Numbered from the stretch's first letter, positions 42,214 to 52,316 are shown. The stretch is DNA of 64,000 nt from Flavobacterium sp. (GCF_030146175.1 NZ_JASLCE010000040.1:10706-74705); one strand, 5' to 3'. A program made the numbers and translations. Notes: generated by a model from the letters alone, not told the origin.

Positions 42214-44736
42214 ATGGCAAAGAATTTAGTGATTGTGGAGTCGCCTGCCAAGGCAAAAACGATAGAAAAATTTCTAGGAAAAGACTACCAGGTGGAATCA
42301 AGTTACGGACATATAGCGGACTTGCCATCAAAAGAAATCGGTGTGGATATTGATAACAATTTTAAACCGAAATATGAAGTTTCTTCCGATAAAAAAGCGG
42401 TAGTTAAAAAACTAAAAGATCTTTCCAAGTCAGCAGAAATTGTTTGGTTGGCTTCCGATGAGGACCGCGAGGGAGAGGCTATTGCATGGCACTTGGCGGA
42501 AGAACTAAAATTGGATCAAAGCAAGACAAAACGTATCGTTTTTCACGAAATCACTAAAACAGCTATTCAAAAAGCAATTGAAAACCCGAGAGGTATCAAT
42601 TACGATCTTGTAAATGCGCAACAGGCGCGACGTGTTCTGGATCGTTTGGTTGGATATGAATTATCGCCGGTTCTTTGGAAAAAAGTAAAAGGCGGTTTAT
42701 CAGCCGGACGGGTACAATCGGTTTCCGTACGTTTAATAGTAGAACGCGAACGCGAAATCCAGGACTTTAAAGCAGAAGGATCGTATAGTGTTTCGGCCGA
42801 ATTTGCTAATGAAGCCGGAAAAACATTTAAAGCAAAACTGCCACATAATTTCAAAACGAAACAAGAAGCCGAAAACTTCTTAAAACAAAATATCGGATCG
42901 GACTATAAAGTTTCCGATCTGGAAACAAAGCCGACCAAAAAATCACCGGCTGCGCCATTCACCACTTCGACTTTACAACAGGAAGCGGCTCGTAAGCTGT
43001 ATTTCCCGGTAGGGGTAACGATGATGTTGGCACAACGACTGTATGAGGCCGGATTGATCACTTATATGAGAACGGATAGTGTAAACCTGTCGCAGGAAGC
43101 CATGACAGCTGCCGAAGCGGAAATCATCCGTTCCTATGGAAAAGAATTCAGTAAGCCGAGAAACTATGCGACCAAAACAAAAGGAGCGCAGGAAGCACAC
43201 GAGGCCATCCGTCCTACGGATATGTCGTTGCATTCGGTAAATATCGACCGTGATCAGGCGCGTTTATACGATCTGATCTGGAAACGTACGTTGGCATCGC
43301 AAATGAGTGATGCGCAGTTGGAGCGAACCAATGTGAAAATTGTCGCAAGTAACCACAAAGAAGTATTTGGAGCGGTAGGTGAAGTATTGCTTTTTGAAGG
43401 TTTCCTAAAAGTATACCTGGAGGGGAATGACGATGAGGAAGAAGAACAGGAAGGAATGCTACCGGCTTTAAAAATCAATGAAAAGTTAACCAATAATTAT
43501 ATTACGGCAACCGAGCGTTTTACGCGTCCGCCGGCACGCTATACCGAAGCATCACTGGTAAAGAAACTGGAAGAGTTAGGTATCGGACGTCCGTCGACGT
43601 ATGCGCCGACTATTTCGACGATCATCAACAGAAATTATGTTGAAAAAGGAAGTTTTGAAGGTCAGGAACGTAAATATGCCATGTTAACATTGAAAGGTGG
43701 TAAAATCGCTGATCAGGAATTAAAAGAGAATTTTGGCTCGGATAAAGGGAAATTGGTTCCAACTGACATCGGAATGATCGTAAATGACTTCCTTGTTAAG
43801 AATTTTGAAACTATTTTAGATTATAACTTTACAGCCAAAGTAGAGCAGGATTTCGATGAGATCGCTGCCGGAAACGAAGATTGGGCAACCATGATGCGTG
43901 TTTTTTACGATCACTTCCATCCAACCGTGAAAAATGTAGAAGAAAATGCCGAAAGAGAATCCGGTGAACGTATTTTGGGTGTCGATCCGAAAACGGGAAA
44001 ACAAGTAAGTGTTCGTTTGGGTAAATTCGGACCGATGGCACAAATCGGAGATGTGGACGACGAAGAAAAACAATTCGCCAGTTTACGACCGGAACAGAAT
44101 ATTGGAAACATTACATTAGAAGAAGCTTTAAACTTATTTTTATTGCCTAAAAATCTGGGTACCTATAAAGGAGAAGAGGTAGAGGTGAATAATGGCCGTT
44201 TTGGACCGTATGTTCGCTTCGGAAGTGTCTTTATTTCTTTGCCAAAAGGAGAAGAACCATTGGATGTTTCGTTGGATAGAGCAGTGGAGTTGATCAAAGA
44301 AAAAGAACAAGCCGATGCACCGATCGGAACCTATAAAAACGAACCGGTACAAAAAGGAGTGGGGCGTTTCGGGCCGTTTATTAAATGGAATGGAATGTTT
44401 ATCAATGTAAATAAAAAATACAATTTTGATAACCTGTCTCAGTCGGATATCGTAGCATTGATCGAAGAAAAACTGCAAAAAGATATCGATAAAGTAGTTC
44501 ACAATTGGGAAGAGGAAGGCATCCGTGTTGAAAAAGCACGTTGGGGTCGTTCGGTAATCCTGAAAGGAAAAGTGAAAATCGAACTTTCAAAAGATGTGGA
44601 TGCGTCGAAGTTGACATTGGATGAGGTGAAGGAGATGATCGAGAAAAAAGCGCCCGCCAAAAAGACGGCTGCCAAGAAAACCACAGCCAAAAAAGCAACC
44701 ACTAAAAAAGCAACCACAACGGCTAAAAAGAAATAA
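42214..44736 (+). CDS. topA: DNA topoisomerase I
   Basis: An 840-residue type IA topoisomerase, which relaxes negative supercoils. It has the Toprim domain (NLVIVESPAKAKTIEKFLG; DEDREGEAIAWH), the catalytic tyrosine at residue 284 (LITYMRTDS), the rest of the toroid, and C-terminal TopoI repeats (GTYKGEEVEVNNGRFGPYVR; GTYKNEPVQKGVGRFGPFIK). There are no zinc-ribbon cysteines. The tail is a Lys/Ala/Thr-rich segment (AKKTAAKKTTAKKATTKK), which often binds DNA. The next gene starts 3 bases after the stop. Confidence 0.97.
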   Translation: MAKNLVIVESPAKAKTIEKFLGKDYQVESSYGHIADLPSKEIGVDIDNNFKPKYEVSSDKKAVVKKLKDLSKSAEIVWLASDEDREGEAIAWHLAEELKLDQSKTKRIVFHEITKTAIQKAIENPRGINYDLVNAQQARRVLDRLVGYELSPVLWKKVKGGLSAGRVQSVSVRLIVEREREIQDFKAEGSYSVSAEFANEAGKTFKAKLPHNFKTKQEAENFLKQNIGSDYKVSDLETKPTKKSPAAPFTTSTLQQEAARKLYFPVGVTMMLAQRLYEAGLITYMRTDSVNLSQEAMTAAEAEIIRSYGKEFSKPRNYATKTKGAQEAHEAIRPTDMSLHSVNIDRDQARLYDLIWKRTLASQMSDAQLERTNVKIVASNHKEVFGAVGEVLLFEGFLKVYLEGNDDEEEEQEGMLPALKINEKLTNNYITATERFTRPPARYTEASLVKKLEELGIGRPSTYAPTISTIINRNYVEKGSFEGQERKYAMLTLKGGKIADQELKENFGSDKGKLVPTDIGMIVNDFLVKNFETILDYNFTAKVEQDFDEIAAGNEDWATMMRVFYDHFHPTVKNVEENAERESGERILGVDPKTGKQVSVRLGKFGPMAQIGDVDDEEKQFASLRPEQNIGNITLEEALNLFLLPKNLGTYKGEEVEVNNGRFGPYVRFGSVFISLPKGEEPLDVSLDRAVELIKEKEQADAPIGTYKNEPVQKGVGRFGPFIKWNGMFINVNKKYNFDNLSQSDIVALIEEKLQKDIDKVVHNWEEEGIRVEKARWGRSVILKGKVKIELSKDVDASKLTLDEVKEMIEKKAPAKKTAAKKTTAKKATTKKATTTAKKK

Positions 44737-44739
44737 GAA

Positions 44740-45891
44740 ATGGCATTTGATTATATTCAACCGGTTGATGCCGAATTTTTAGAATTTATTCAGGGATTAA
44801 ACGTTCAGACCTTAGGTCGGAAAGTGGTCTTTCATACCGAAACGGAATTCCCTAATATAGAGAATGCAGCAATAGCTATTATTGGTGTTGTTGAAAACAG
44901 AGGATTTGCCGGTCATAATGATACAATCGAGCTAACCGCGATCCGAAAAGCGTTTTATCAGCTGTTTCCGGGAAACTGGGGCGCAGAAATTATCGATTTA
45001 GGGAATGTTGTCGCCGGAAGTTCTTCCGAAGATACCTATTATGTATTGAAAACAGCCGTTGCGCATCTGATTAAGAATAAAGTAATTCCGGTAGTAATCG
45101 GAGGTTCTCAGGATCTGACTTATGCCATCTATAGAGCATACGACCAGTTGGAGCAAATGGTAAACCTTGTTGCCATCGACAATCGTTTTGATTTTGGAAA
45201 AGAGGAAGAACAATTGGCCGGTCATTCGTATTTAACGAAAATGATCGTTGAAGAACCGAACAACCTCTTTAATTATAGTAATGTAGGGTATCAGACCTAT
45301 TTTAACTCGCAGGAAGAAATCGACCTGATCGAGAAATTATATTTTGATGCCTATCGATTAGGAGAGATCAGTAATAATTCGACTATTGCAGAGCCGGTTT
45401 TTCGCGATGCCGATTTAGTCAGTCTGGATCTGACTTCGGTCAAATCGAGTGCCTCGGGTAACTTTACCCAGTTTATGCCAAATGGTTTTAATGGTAAAGA
45501 AATCTGTATTCTTTCCCGTTATGCGGGGATTAGTGATAAGGTGTCTGCTTTTGGTATTTTTAATCATAATAGTACCGAAGCAGAAGCGATGCTGATTGCA
45601 CAGATTTTATGGTATTTTGTGGAAGGATATCATTACCGTTCGAAAGAATATCCGTTTGGAAGTCGGGAGGAGTATTCCCGCTATATTGTGCCGTTGGAAG
45701 ACGAAGAATTGATTTTCTATAAAAGCGATAAAACGGACAGATGGTGGATAGAAATACCCTTTTTAACAAGTTTTAACAATAAATTAAAAAGAAACACGTT
45801 ATTACCTTGCACATATGAGGATTATTTGGGCGCAACAAACCATGAAATCCCCGAAAGATGGTGGAAGGCGCAACGTAAAAATATGGTTTAA
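44740..45891 (+). CDS. Arginase/formimidoylglutamase-fold protein lacking metal ligands
   Basis: A 383-residue protein related to arginases and formimidoylglutamases, as shown by the fold markers VVIGGSQDLTYAIY, LVAIDNRFDFG and ADLVSLDLTSVKSS. In active enzymes these read GGxHx, DAHxD and SxDxD, supplying manganese ligands. Here the histidines are Gln and Arg and the last Asp is Thr, so a catalytic manganese pair is very unlikely. It lies 3 bases behind topA and just before gldKLMN. It is probably a pseudoenzyme with a structural or regulatory role in this conserved neighbourhood; that role is unknown. Confidence 0.7.
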   Translation: MAFDYIQPVDAEFLEFIQGLNVQTLGRKVVFHTETEFPNIENAAIAIIGVVENRGFAGHNDTIELTAIRKAFYQLFPGNWGAEIIDLGNVVAGSSSEDTYYVLKTAVAHLIKNKVIPVVIGGSQDLTYAIYRAYDQLEQMVNLVAIDNRFDFGKEEEQLAGHSYLTKMIVEEPNNLFNYSNVGYQTYFNSQEEIDLIEKLYFDAYRLGEISNNSTIAEPVFRDADLVSLDLTSVKSSASGNFTQFMPNGFNGKEICILSRYAGISDKVSAFGIFNHNSTEAEAMLIAQILWYFVEGYHYRSKEYPFGSREEYSRYIVPLEDEELIFYKSDKTDRWWIEIPFLTSFNNKLKRNTLLPCTYEDYLGATNHEIPERWWKAQRKNMV

Positions 45892-46054
45892 TTAACGTGT
45901 TCGTAACGTTGAATGTTTAAAAAACGTTTATTTAAACCCTAAATTGTGTTTTATTGTTTTTTTTAAGTTTTTTTTAATAAAATTTTTGTTTTTTAGAAAA
46001 TAAATAAATAGGTTTACGCCCTTAAAAATATAAATACTATTAACCCAAATTTAT

Positions 46055-47455
46055 ATGAAGAAGTTCATTGCATTAACAGCTGTTGTATCCTTATTTTTCA
46101 GCTGTGGTTCTAACGACAGAGGTGAGCTAGTAGGAGTTAAAGGAAAGAAATGGCATCCGGAAAAGCCGTATGGTATGACTTTGGTTCCTGGTGGCGCTTT
46201 TATCATGGGTAAGTCTGATGATGATTTAGCCAACGTTCAGGACGCACCGACAAAAACGGTAACAGTTCGTTCCTTTTACATGGATGAGACGGAGATTACG
46301 AATAGTGAGTATCGTCAGTTTGTCGAATGGGTAAAAGATTCTACAATCCGTGTTCGTTTAGCTATCTTGGCTGATGAGCAGGGTATGAAGCCAGGTTCTG
46401 GAGGAAATAAAGGTGGAAGTATTGGAGATTTCGCTTTTAGTGACCAGGATCCTGCAAAAATGTCTGCATACGACAAATACATGTATGAGAATTATTACAG
46501 TGTAGGAACTGATGAGGATCCTTATGCTGGAAGACGTCTTAACAAAAAAGTAAAGTTACATAAAGACCCGCAAAAATACCCGGATGAGTATTATGTTGAG
46601 GTTATGGATTCTTTGTATTTGCCTGCAAGCGAGTCGTATAACGGTTTGAGAACTTTCGATGTTTCGAAGTTGAAATTCCGTTACACCTGGATGGATATTC
46701 AGGCGGCTGCTAAAGATAAAAGCACTACAAGTAGCAGATCTAAAAGAAGTAAATTTATCAAAACTGAAAATCAGTTAATCTATCCGGATACTACCGTTTG
46801 GATTAAAGACTTCGCGTATTCGTATAACGAACCAATGCACAATGACTATTTCTGGCACCAGGCTTATGGGGATTATCCTGTAGTTGGAGTTAGCTGGAAA
46901 CAAGCGAAAGCATTTTGTGCTTGGAGAACGTTAAACAAAAACTCCTACATCAAAAAGAAAAAAGGAAGAGATCAGGTGAACTCATTCCGTTTGCCAACTG
47001 AGGCAGAATGGGAATATGCTGCCAGAGGTGGTTTAGAATCTGCAACTTTCCCTTGGGGTGGACCTTATGCACACAATGACAGAGGATGTTATTTGGCAAA
47101 CTTCAAACCAAGCCGTGGAGATTATGCAGCTGACGGTGCGCTTTACACTGTTGAAGCTAAATCATACGAGCCAAACGATTTCAACTTGTACAACATGTCT
47201 GGTAACGTAGCCGAGTGGACTGATTCATCTTACGATGCAGCTGCATATGACTATGTGTCGACAATGAATCCAAATGTTCCGGATGCCAAAAACCAACGTA
47301 AAGTAGTTCGTGGTGGATCTTGGAAAGATGTTTCTTACTATTTACAGGTAGGTACACGTAACTTCGAATATGCAGATACAGCTAGAAGTTATATCGGATT
47401 CAGAACGGTACAGGATTACATGGGGGCACAAGCTACCGGAAACAGACCGAACTAA
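46055..47455 (+). CDS. gldK: Gliding motility / type IX secretion lipoprotein GldK
   Basis: A 466-residue lipoprotein (SLFFSCGSND lipobox) with a formylglycine-generating-enzyme-like sulfatase-modifying-factor domain: MTLVPGGAFIMGKSDDD, FRLPTEAEWEYAARGG, MSGNVAEWTDSSYDA, KVVRGGSWKD. GldK (PorK) forms the periplasmic ring of the type IX secretion machine with GldN. It starts the gldKLMN block. As in the other three genes the codons are strongly biased (for example CCA for proline), as expected for abundant proteins. Confidence 0.96.
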   Translation: MKKFIALTAVVSLFFSCGSNDRGELVGVKGKKWHPEKPYGMTLVPGGAFIMGKSDDDLANVQDAPTKTVTVRSFYMDETEITNSEYRQFVEWVKDSTIRVRLAILADEQGMKPGSGGNKGGSIGDFAFSDQDPAKMSAYDKYMYENYYSVGTDEDPYAGRRLNKKVKLHKDPQKYPDEYYVEVMDSLYLPASESYNGLRTFDVSKLKFRYTWMDIQAAAKDKSTTSSRSKRSKFIKTENQLIYPDTTVWIKDFAYSYNEPMHNDYFWHQAYGDYPVVGVSWKQAKAFCAWRTLNKNSYIKKKKGRDQVNSFRLPTEAEWEYAARGGLESATFPWGGPYAHNDRGCYLANFKPSRGDYAADGALYTVEAKSYEPNDFNLYNMSGNVAEWTDSSYDAAAYDYVSTMNPNVPDAKNQRKVVRGGSWKDVSYYLQVGTRNFEYADTARSYIGFRTVQDYMGAQATGNRPN

Positions 47456-47545
47456 AATTCACAAAATAATTCAACTTAACTCAATTTTAAAATTTAACCA
47501 ATTTTTATTTATAATTAACTTAACTAACTAAAATTTTATTTTATT

Positions 47546-48181
47546 ATGGCACTACCTAAAAAAGTTATGAATTTTGCCTATGGTATGGGGGCAGCAGTTG
47601 TAATCGTTGGAGCTTTATTCAAAATTATGCACTGGCCAGGTGCGAGCCCGATGCTTATTATTGGTCTTGGAGTTGAGGCTTTCATCTTCGCATTATCAGC
47701 TTTCGATCCAGTTGAAAAAGAATTAGATTGGTCTTTAGTTTACCCTGAATTAGCAGGTGGAGAAGCTAAAAAGAGAGATGTGAAAAAAGCGGAAAACCCA
47801 ACTGAAGCGCAAGGATTATTATCTCAGAAATTAGACAACATGTTAAAAGAAGCTAAAATTGACGGTGAGTTAATGTCAAGCTTAGGTAACAGCATCAAAA
47901 ACTTCGAAGCTGCTGCTAAAGGAATTGCTCCAACTGTTGATTCAGTTGCTTCTACTAAAAAATATGCTGAAGAGATGTCATTAGCTGCGGCTCAAATGGA
48001 ATCATTAAACAGCATGTACAAAGTACAATTAGAAAGTGCTACTCGTAATGCAGAGATCAACAAAGAAGTTGCAGAAAACAACTTGAAATTAAAAGATCAA
48101 ATGCAATCATTGACTGCAAACTTATCTTCATTAAACAACGTTTACGGCGGAATGCTTTCTGCAATGAGCAACAGAAACTAA
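47546..48181 (+). CDS. gldL: Gliding motility motor protein GldL
   Basis: A 211-residue inner-membrane protein starting MALPKKVMNFAYGMGAAVVI, with two transmembrane helices in the first 60 residues (KIMHWPGASPMLIIGLGVEA) and a long cytoplasmic helical part. GldL with GldM forms the proton-driven motor of type IX secretion and gliding. It is 90 bases behind gldK and 43 before gldM. Confidence 0.96.
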   Translation: MALPKKVMNFAYGMGAAVVIVGALFKIMHWPGASPMLIIGLGVEAFIFALSAFDPVEKELDWSLVYPELAGGEAKKRDVKKAENPTEAQGLLSQKLDNMLKEAKIDGELMSSLGNSIKNFEAAAKGIAPTVDSVASTKKYAEEMSLAAAQMESLNSMYKVQLESATRNAEINKEVAENNLKLKDQMQSLTANLSSLNNVYGGMLSAMSNRN

Positions 48182-48224
48182 TTAGTTGCATTATTTATTA
48201 ATCTTTAAAACTAATTAGAAAGAA

Positions 48225-49769
48225 ATGGCAGGAGGAAAATTAACCCCTAGACAGAAGATGATTAACCTGATGTACCTGGTTTTCATCGCAATGTTGGCAT
48301 TAAACATGTCAAAAGAAGTATTATCCGCTTTTGGTTTGATGAATGAAAAATTCGAAACAGCTAATACAGCTGCTACGGAAACGAATTCAACGACTTTAAG
48401 CGCGTTAGGTACTAAAGCTGCTGATAACCCGACTCAATTCGGTGAGGCTAAGAAAAAAGCGGATCAGGTAGCGGTTATCACTAAAAATTTCTACGATTAC
48501 ATTGGAAAATTAAAAGCTGATGCAACTGCAGGAGTTGAAAAAAACAAAGACGGAAAACTTCCTTACGAAGCAATGGATAAAGGTGACAAAATCGACGAAG
48601 GTTGGTTTAGTGGTGACGGATATTCTGCTAAAGGAAAAGAAATCGTAAGCACAATGGATAAGTACAGAGCTGATATGAAAGCGGTACTTGGAAACGATGC
48701 AAAATACAAATCTATCATCGCAGAAATTGATTCTAAATTCAACACTGCTGATGTAAAAGACGGAGAAGGTGTAACTAAAAAATATTTAGATTACAACTAC
48801 AAAGGATTCCCATCAATCGCTTCTTTAACGAAGTTATCGGCTATGCAGAATGACGTAAAAGTTATCGAAGCAGAACTTTACAACGCATTTTTAGGAAACA
48901 CTGCAATGGCAGCGGCTTCTATGAAAAATTACAAAGCGTTCGTAATGATGGATAAATCAGCGTTCTTCCAGGGAGAGCAAGTTACAGGACGTGTGGTATT
49001 AGGACGTTATGATGCGTCTACTGTACCAACAGCAGTTTCTGTAAATGGTGCTGCTACAACAATCGAAAACGGATCTGCAGTATTCAAAATGGCTGCTGGA
49101 AGCGTTGGAGATAAAGATATTAAAGGTAAATTTACCTTTATGGAAGACAACAAACCAGTTGAAATCGAAATTGCAGGAAACTATGTAGTAGTTCCTAAGC
49201 CAAACCAGGCTATCGTTTCTGCTGATAAAATGAAAGTTGTTTACCGTGGTGTTGCGAATCCAATTTCGGTTTCTGTACCAGGTATCTCTTCTGATAAAGT
49301 AAAAGCGTCTGCTCCAGGTATGGCTGCGGCTGGAAAACCAGGTCAGTACAACCTTACACCAGGTGCTGGAAGTGATGTAACAATCAACGTTACAGCTACT
49401 ATGCCTGACGGAAAATCATTCAGCAGTAAAGAAGTATTCCGTATTAAAGGATTACCTTCTCCAACTGGAAAAATCCGTGGTGAAGTTGCTGCTAAAGGAG
49501 CTAAATCTAACTTAGAGGTTTGTACAATCTCTGCTGAATTAGAAGATTTCGATTTCCCAGTAAGTGTTAACGTTACACAATTTAACATCAAAGTACCAGG
49601 TCAGCCAACTATCGTGGTTTCCGGAAACAAAATGGATGCAAGAGCAAAAGCTGCTATTGCTAAAGCCGGAAGAGGTGATATCGTTGTTATCTCTGAGATC
49701 AAAGCTAAATTCGTTGGTTTAGATCAAATGCCAAAAAGAGTTGCACCTTGTACATTTGAAGTACAATAA
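48225..49769 (+). CDS. gldM: Gliding motility motor protein GldM
   Basis: A 514-residue protein with one N-terminal membrane helix (MINLMYLVFIAMLALNMSKE) and a long periplasmic part made of four stacked domains that span to the GldK/GldN ring. It is the partner of GldL in the rotary motor. The length and start (MAGGKLTPRQK) agree with the family. Confidence 0.96.
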   Translation: MAGGKLTPRQKMINLMYLVFIAMLALNMSKEVLSAFGLMNEKFETANTAATETNSTTLSALGTKAADNPTQFGEAKKKADQVAVITKNFYDYIGKLKADATAGVEKNKDGKLPYEAMDKGDKIDEGWFSGDGYSAKGKEIVSTMDKYRADMKAVLGNDAKYKSIIAEIDSKFNTADVKDGEGVTKKYLDYNYKGFPSIASLTKLSAMQNDVKVIEAELYNAFLGNTAMAAASMKNYKAFVMMDKSAFFQGEQVTGRVVLGRYDASTVPTAVSVNGAATTIENGSAVFKMAAGSVGDKDIKGKFTFMEDNKPVEIEIAGNYVVVPKPNQAIVSADKMKVVYRGVANPISVSVPGISSDKVKASAPGMAAAGKPGQYNLTPGAGSDVTINVTATMPDGKSFSSKEVFRIKGLPSPTGKIRGEVAAKGAKSNLEVCTISAELEDFDFPVSVNVTQFNIKVPGQPTIVVSGNKMDARAKAAIAKAGRGDIVVISEIKAKFVGLDQMPKRVAPCTFEVQ

Positions 49770-49822
49770 AAACGACCAAGTTTGAGTTTATAATTACTTA
49801 AATAGTATATAAAGAATAAAAA

Positions 49823-50734
49823 ATGAATTGGAGAAATTTTTCATTAGTAATTGCATTTACTTTTAGCTCAATTGCAACTTTTGCACAGTCTAATCTTTTA
49901 AATGCAAAAACCCCGGCTGAGATCGGTAAAAAAACCGCAGCACAGTTAAATGCAGATAACGACAAGCCGCTACCTTACGGATATGTGGATGATCGTGATG
50001 TATTAATGGGAAAAAAGATTTGGGAAATTATCGACCTTGATGAAAGAGTTAACTTCCCATTGTATTACCCTATTGAGGGGAACTTAGGTCCGGATAGAAA
50101 ACCATTATACGATGTGTTGGTAGAAGGAATTAAGTCAGGTAAGCTTACTGAAATCTATGATGATAGTTATTTTACAACTAAAAAATCATTAAAAGATATC
50201 GAAGCTTCCCTATTCAGAATCGATACAACTGATGCCGGTAAAGAGCAGTACAACAGCTTCACGGCAAAACAGAAAAAAGCTGGTGCTAAAATTTCTGAAG
50301 AGTATATCAACAAAACAGAAATCGCAGCAGTTCACGTATCCGATTATAAAGTTGTAGGATACTGGTATTTCGACACCCGTCAGGGAGAATTAAAATACCG
50401 TATTTTAGGAATTTGCCCAATTGTTCCGGACGTGTATACAATGGACAAAGAGGAGAAAGAATACATTGATTTGTTCTGGGTTTACTTCCCATCGGCAAGA
50501 GATGTGTTACACAGTAGCAAAGCCTTTAACGATAAAAACTCGGCAATGCCAATTACGTTCGACCACCTGTTAAATTCAAGACGCTTCAGCGGTGTGATTT
50601 ACAGAGAAGAAAACGTTTATGGAGATAGACAAATTGACGAGTACGTAAAAGAAAATGCACAGATGCAATTATTGGAATCAGAACGTGTAAAAGAAAAAAT
50701 CCGCAATTTCGAACAGGATATGTGGAATTACTAA
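49823..50734 (+). CDS. gldN: Gliding motility / type IX secretion protein GldN
   Basis: A 303-residue periplasmic protein with a signal peptide (FTFSSIATFAQS) and the GldN/PorN body (LPYGYVDDRDVLMGKKIWEI, LDERVNFPLYYP). It forms the ring complex with GldK. It is the last gene of the block and is followed by a strong terminator. Confidence 0.96.
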   Translation: MNWRNFSLVIAFTFSSIATFAQSNLLNAKTPAEIGKKTAAQLNADNDKPLPYGYVDDRDVLMGKKIWEIIDLDERVNFPLYYPIEGNLGPDRKPLYDVLVEGIKSGKLTEIYDDSYFTTKKSLKDIEASLFRIDTTDAGKEQYNSFTAKQKKAGAKISEEYINKTEIAAVHVSDYKVVGYWYFDTRQGELKYRILGICPIVPDVYTMDKEEKEYIDLFWVYFPSARDVLHSSKAFNDKNSAMPITFDHLLNSRRFSGVIYREENVYGDRQIDEYVKENAQMQLLESERVKEKIRNFEQDMWNY

Positions 50735-50757
50735 AAAATAATTTCTCCAATTTCATA

Positions 50758-50790
50758 AAAACTCTTACCCAACCGGTAAGAGTTTTTTAT
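50758..50790 (+). terminator. Terminator of gldKLMN
   Basis: A perfect 8-bp stem CTCTTACC / GGTAAGAG with loop CAACC is followed by a T run. The T run merges into the TATTTTTG box of the next gene. Confidence 0.88.
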
Positions 50791-50795
50791 TTTTG
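50788..50795 (+). promoter_or_regulatory. Candidate -7 box TATTTTTG overlapping the gldN terminator
   Basis: TATTTTTG matches TAnnTTTG, begins inside the T tract of the terminator and ends 4 bases before the ATG at 50800, so the transcript would be leaderless. Confidence 0.4.
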
Positions 50796-50799
50796 TAGT

Positions 50800-51864
50800 A
50801 TGGTAGATTATTTGATTGTTGGTTCCGGAATTGCCGGTATTTGTTTCGCAGAAACGCTATTGCAAAACGGAAAAACCTTTAGGGTATTGGAAGATAATTC
50901 CACATCGTCGTCGCGAGTGGCGGGAGGATTGTATAATCCGGTTATTTTAAAACGTTTTAGCCAGGTTTGGATGGCCACTGAGCAATTGGACTACGGCTTG
51001 CCTTTTTATGCGGCTATCGCCAAAAGAATCGGTGCGGAATTTGATTTTAAAATACCAATCTACCGGAAGTTTGCTTCCATAGAAGAACAGAACAATTGGT
51101 TTCATGCGGCCGATAAACCGAATCTGGCACCATATCTGTCAGCCGATATAATTCATCGGAAATACCAATCGATTACGTCCGATTTCGGCTTTGGAGAAGT
51201 ACGTATGACGGGTTATGTCGATACGGCTGTATTGTTGAATTCCTATAATCGTTATCTCGAAGAAAACAAGCTGTTGCTTAAAACACACTTCGATCATTCG
51301 AAATTGGTAATCCATGACGATTTTGTACAATATGAGACATTATCTGCGCGACATATTGTTTTTGCGGAAGGTTTCGGGATGATTCACAATCCGTTTTTTA
51401 ATCATCTGCCATTAGATGGAACCAAAGGCGAATTATTGGTCATTAAAGCACCGGACTTAAACCTGGATGTGGTTTTAAAATCCAGTATTTTTATCCTTCC
51501 TATCGGTAACGATTTGTTTAAAGTAGGCGCAACGTATAATTGGGATGATAAAACCGATTTGCCAACCGAAGCCGGAAAACAGGAATTAGTGGAAGAACTC
51601 AAAACACTGATCGATTGCGAATTCGAAATTGTCGACCATTTTGCCGGTGTACGACCAACGGTAAAAGACCGGCGCCCGCTCGTTGGAACGCATCATGTCT
51701 ATCCTAATGTACACCTGTTAAACGGACTCGGAACCCGCGGTGTAATGTTAGGACCATTTCTGGCGGATAAACTCTTTGAATCGATCGAAAAGAAAATGGC
51801 ATTAGATGCTCAGATAGACATCAAACGTTTTTATAAAAAATTAGGAATCCGTTTGGATTCCTAA
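50800..51864 (+). CDS. FAD-dependent oxidoreductase (DAO family)
   Basis: A 354-residue flavoprotein of the glycine/D-amino-acid oxidase superfamily. The FAD-binding GxGxxG is at the N-terminus (YLIVGSGIAGICFAETLL) and the C-terminal FAD motif is NGLGTRGVMLGPFLADKLFE. The start at 50800 is used because the 26 earlier in-frame residues would overlap gldN and the terminator. The substrate cannot be predicted; one possibility is an amine or amino acid. Confidence 0.82.
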   Translation: MVDYLIVGSGIAGICFAETLLQNGKTFRVLEDNSTSSSRVAGGLYNPVILKRFSQVWMATEQLDYGLPFYAAIAKRIGAEFDFKIPIYRKFASIEEQNNWFHAADKPNLAPYLSADIIHRKYQSITSDFGFGEVRMTGYVDTAVLLNSYNRYLEENKLLLKTHFDHSKLVIHDDFVQYETLSARHIVFAEGFGMIHNPFFNHLPLDGTKGELLVIKAPDLNLDVVLKSSIFILPIGNDLFKVGATYNWDDKTDLPTEAGKQELVEELKTLIDCEFEIVDHFAGVRPTVKDRRPLVGTHHVYPNVHLLNGLGTRGVMLGPFLADKLFESIEKKMALDAQIDIKRFYKKLGIRLDS

Positions 51865-51866
51865 GC

Positions 51867-52271
51867 TTATACCGTGTCGTTTTTATCAAGATGCTGTTTC
51901 CAGTCTTTGTCGTAATGCACAAAAATGTTGATCCAGATGTTTCGGGACAAACGCATAATCACCGGCATAAAAACGATTAGAGTTGCAATAATGGCTATAA
52001 ATGCGGTTTTAAGACTGGTTCCCAGAAAAATATGGGAAATAACAAATGCCGCTACTCCAAAAGCAATACCAACACCATAACTCACATACATCGCACCGTA
52101 AAAGAAAGACGGTTCGATCTTATAATAGGTTCCGCAATGACTGCATTTTTCGTGCATGGTAAAAACATGACTCAGTTTATACGGATTTTTCTCTACATAC
52201 ATGTTTTCTTCCTGGCATTTTGGGCAACTACCCGTTAAAATGCTGTTGAGTTTGCTTCCTTTTTTAAACAT
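51867..52271 (-). CDS. DUF983 membrane protein with zinc ribbon
   Basis: A 134-residue protein with an N-terminal four-cysteine zinc ribbon (CPKCQEENMY and CSHCGTYYK) and two transmembrane helices (about 60-105). This is the DUF983 layout; no function is established. It converges on the FAD gene, with the stop codons 2 bases apart. Confidence 0.82.
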   Translation of the reverse strand: MFKKGSKLNSILTGSCPKCQEENMYVEKNPYKLSHVFTMHEKCSHCGTYYKIEPSFFYGAMYVSYGVGIAFGVAAFVISHIFLGTSLKTAFIAIIATLIVFMPVIMRLSRNIWINIFVHYDKDWKQHLDKNDTV

Positions 52272-52308
52272 TTGTAAAAATTTTAGTAAAGGTACGTCTT
52301 TAAAAAAT

Positions 52309-52316
52309 TACCTTTG
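52309..52316 (+). promoter_or_regulatory. Candidate -7 box TACCTTTG of the ABC-F gene
   Basis: TACCTTTG matches TAnnTTTG and lies 19 bases before the ATG at 52336. The -33 TTG is not evident. Confidence 0.45.
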
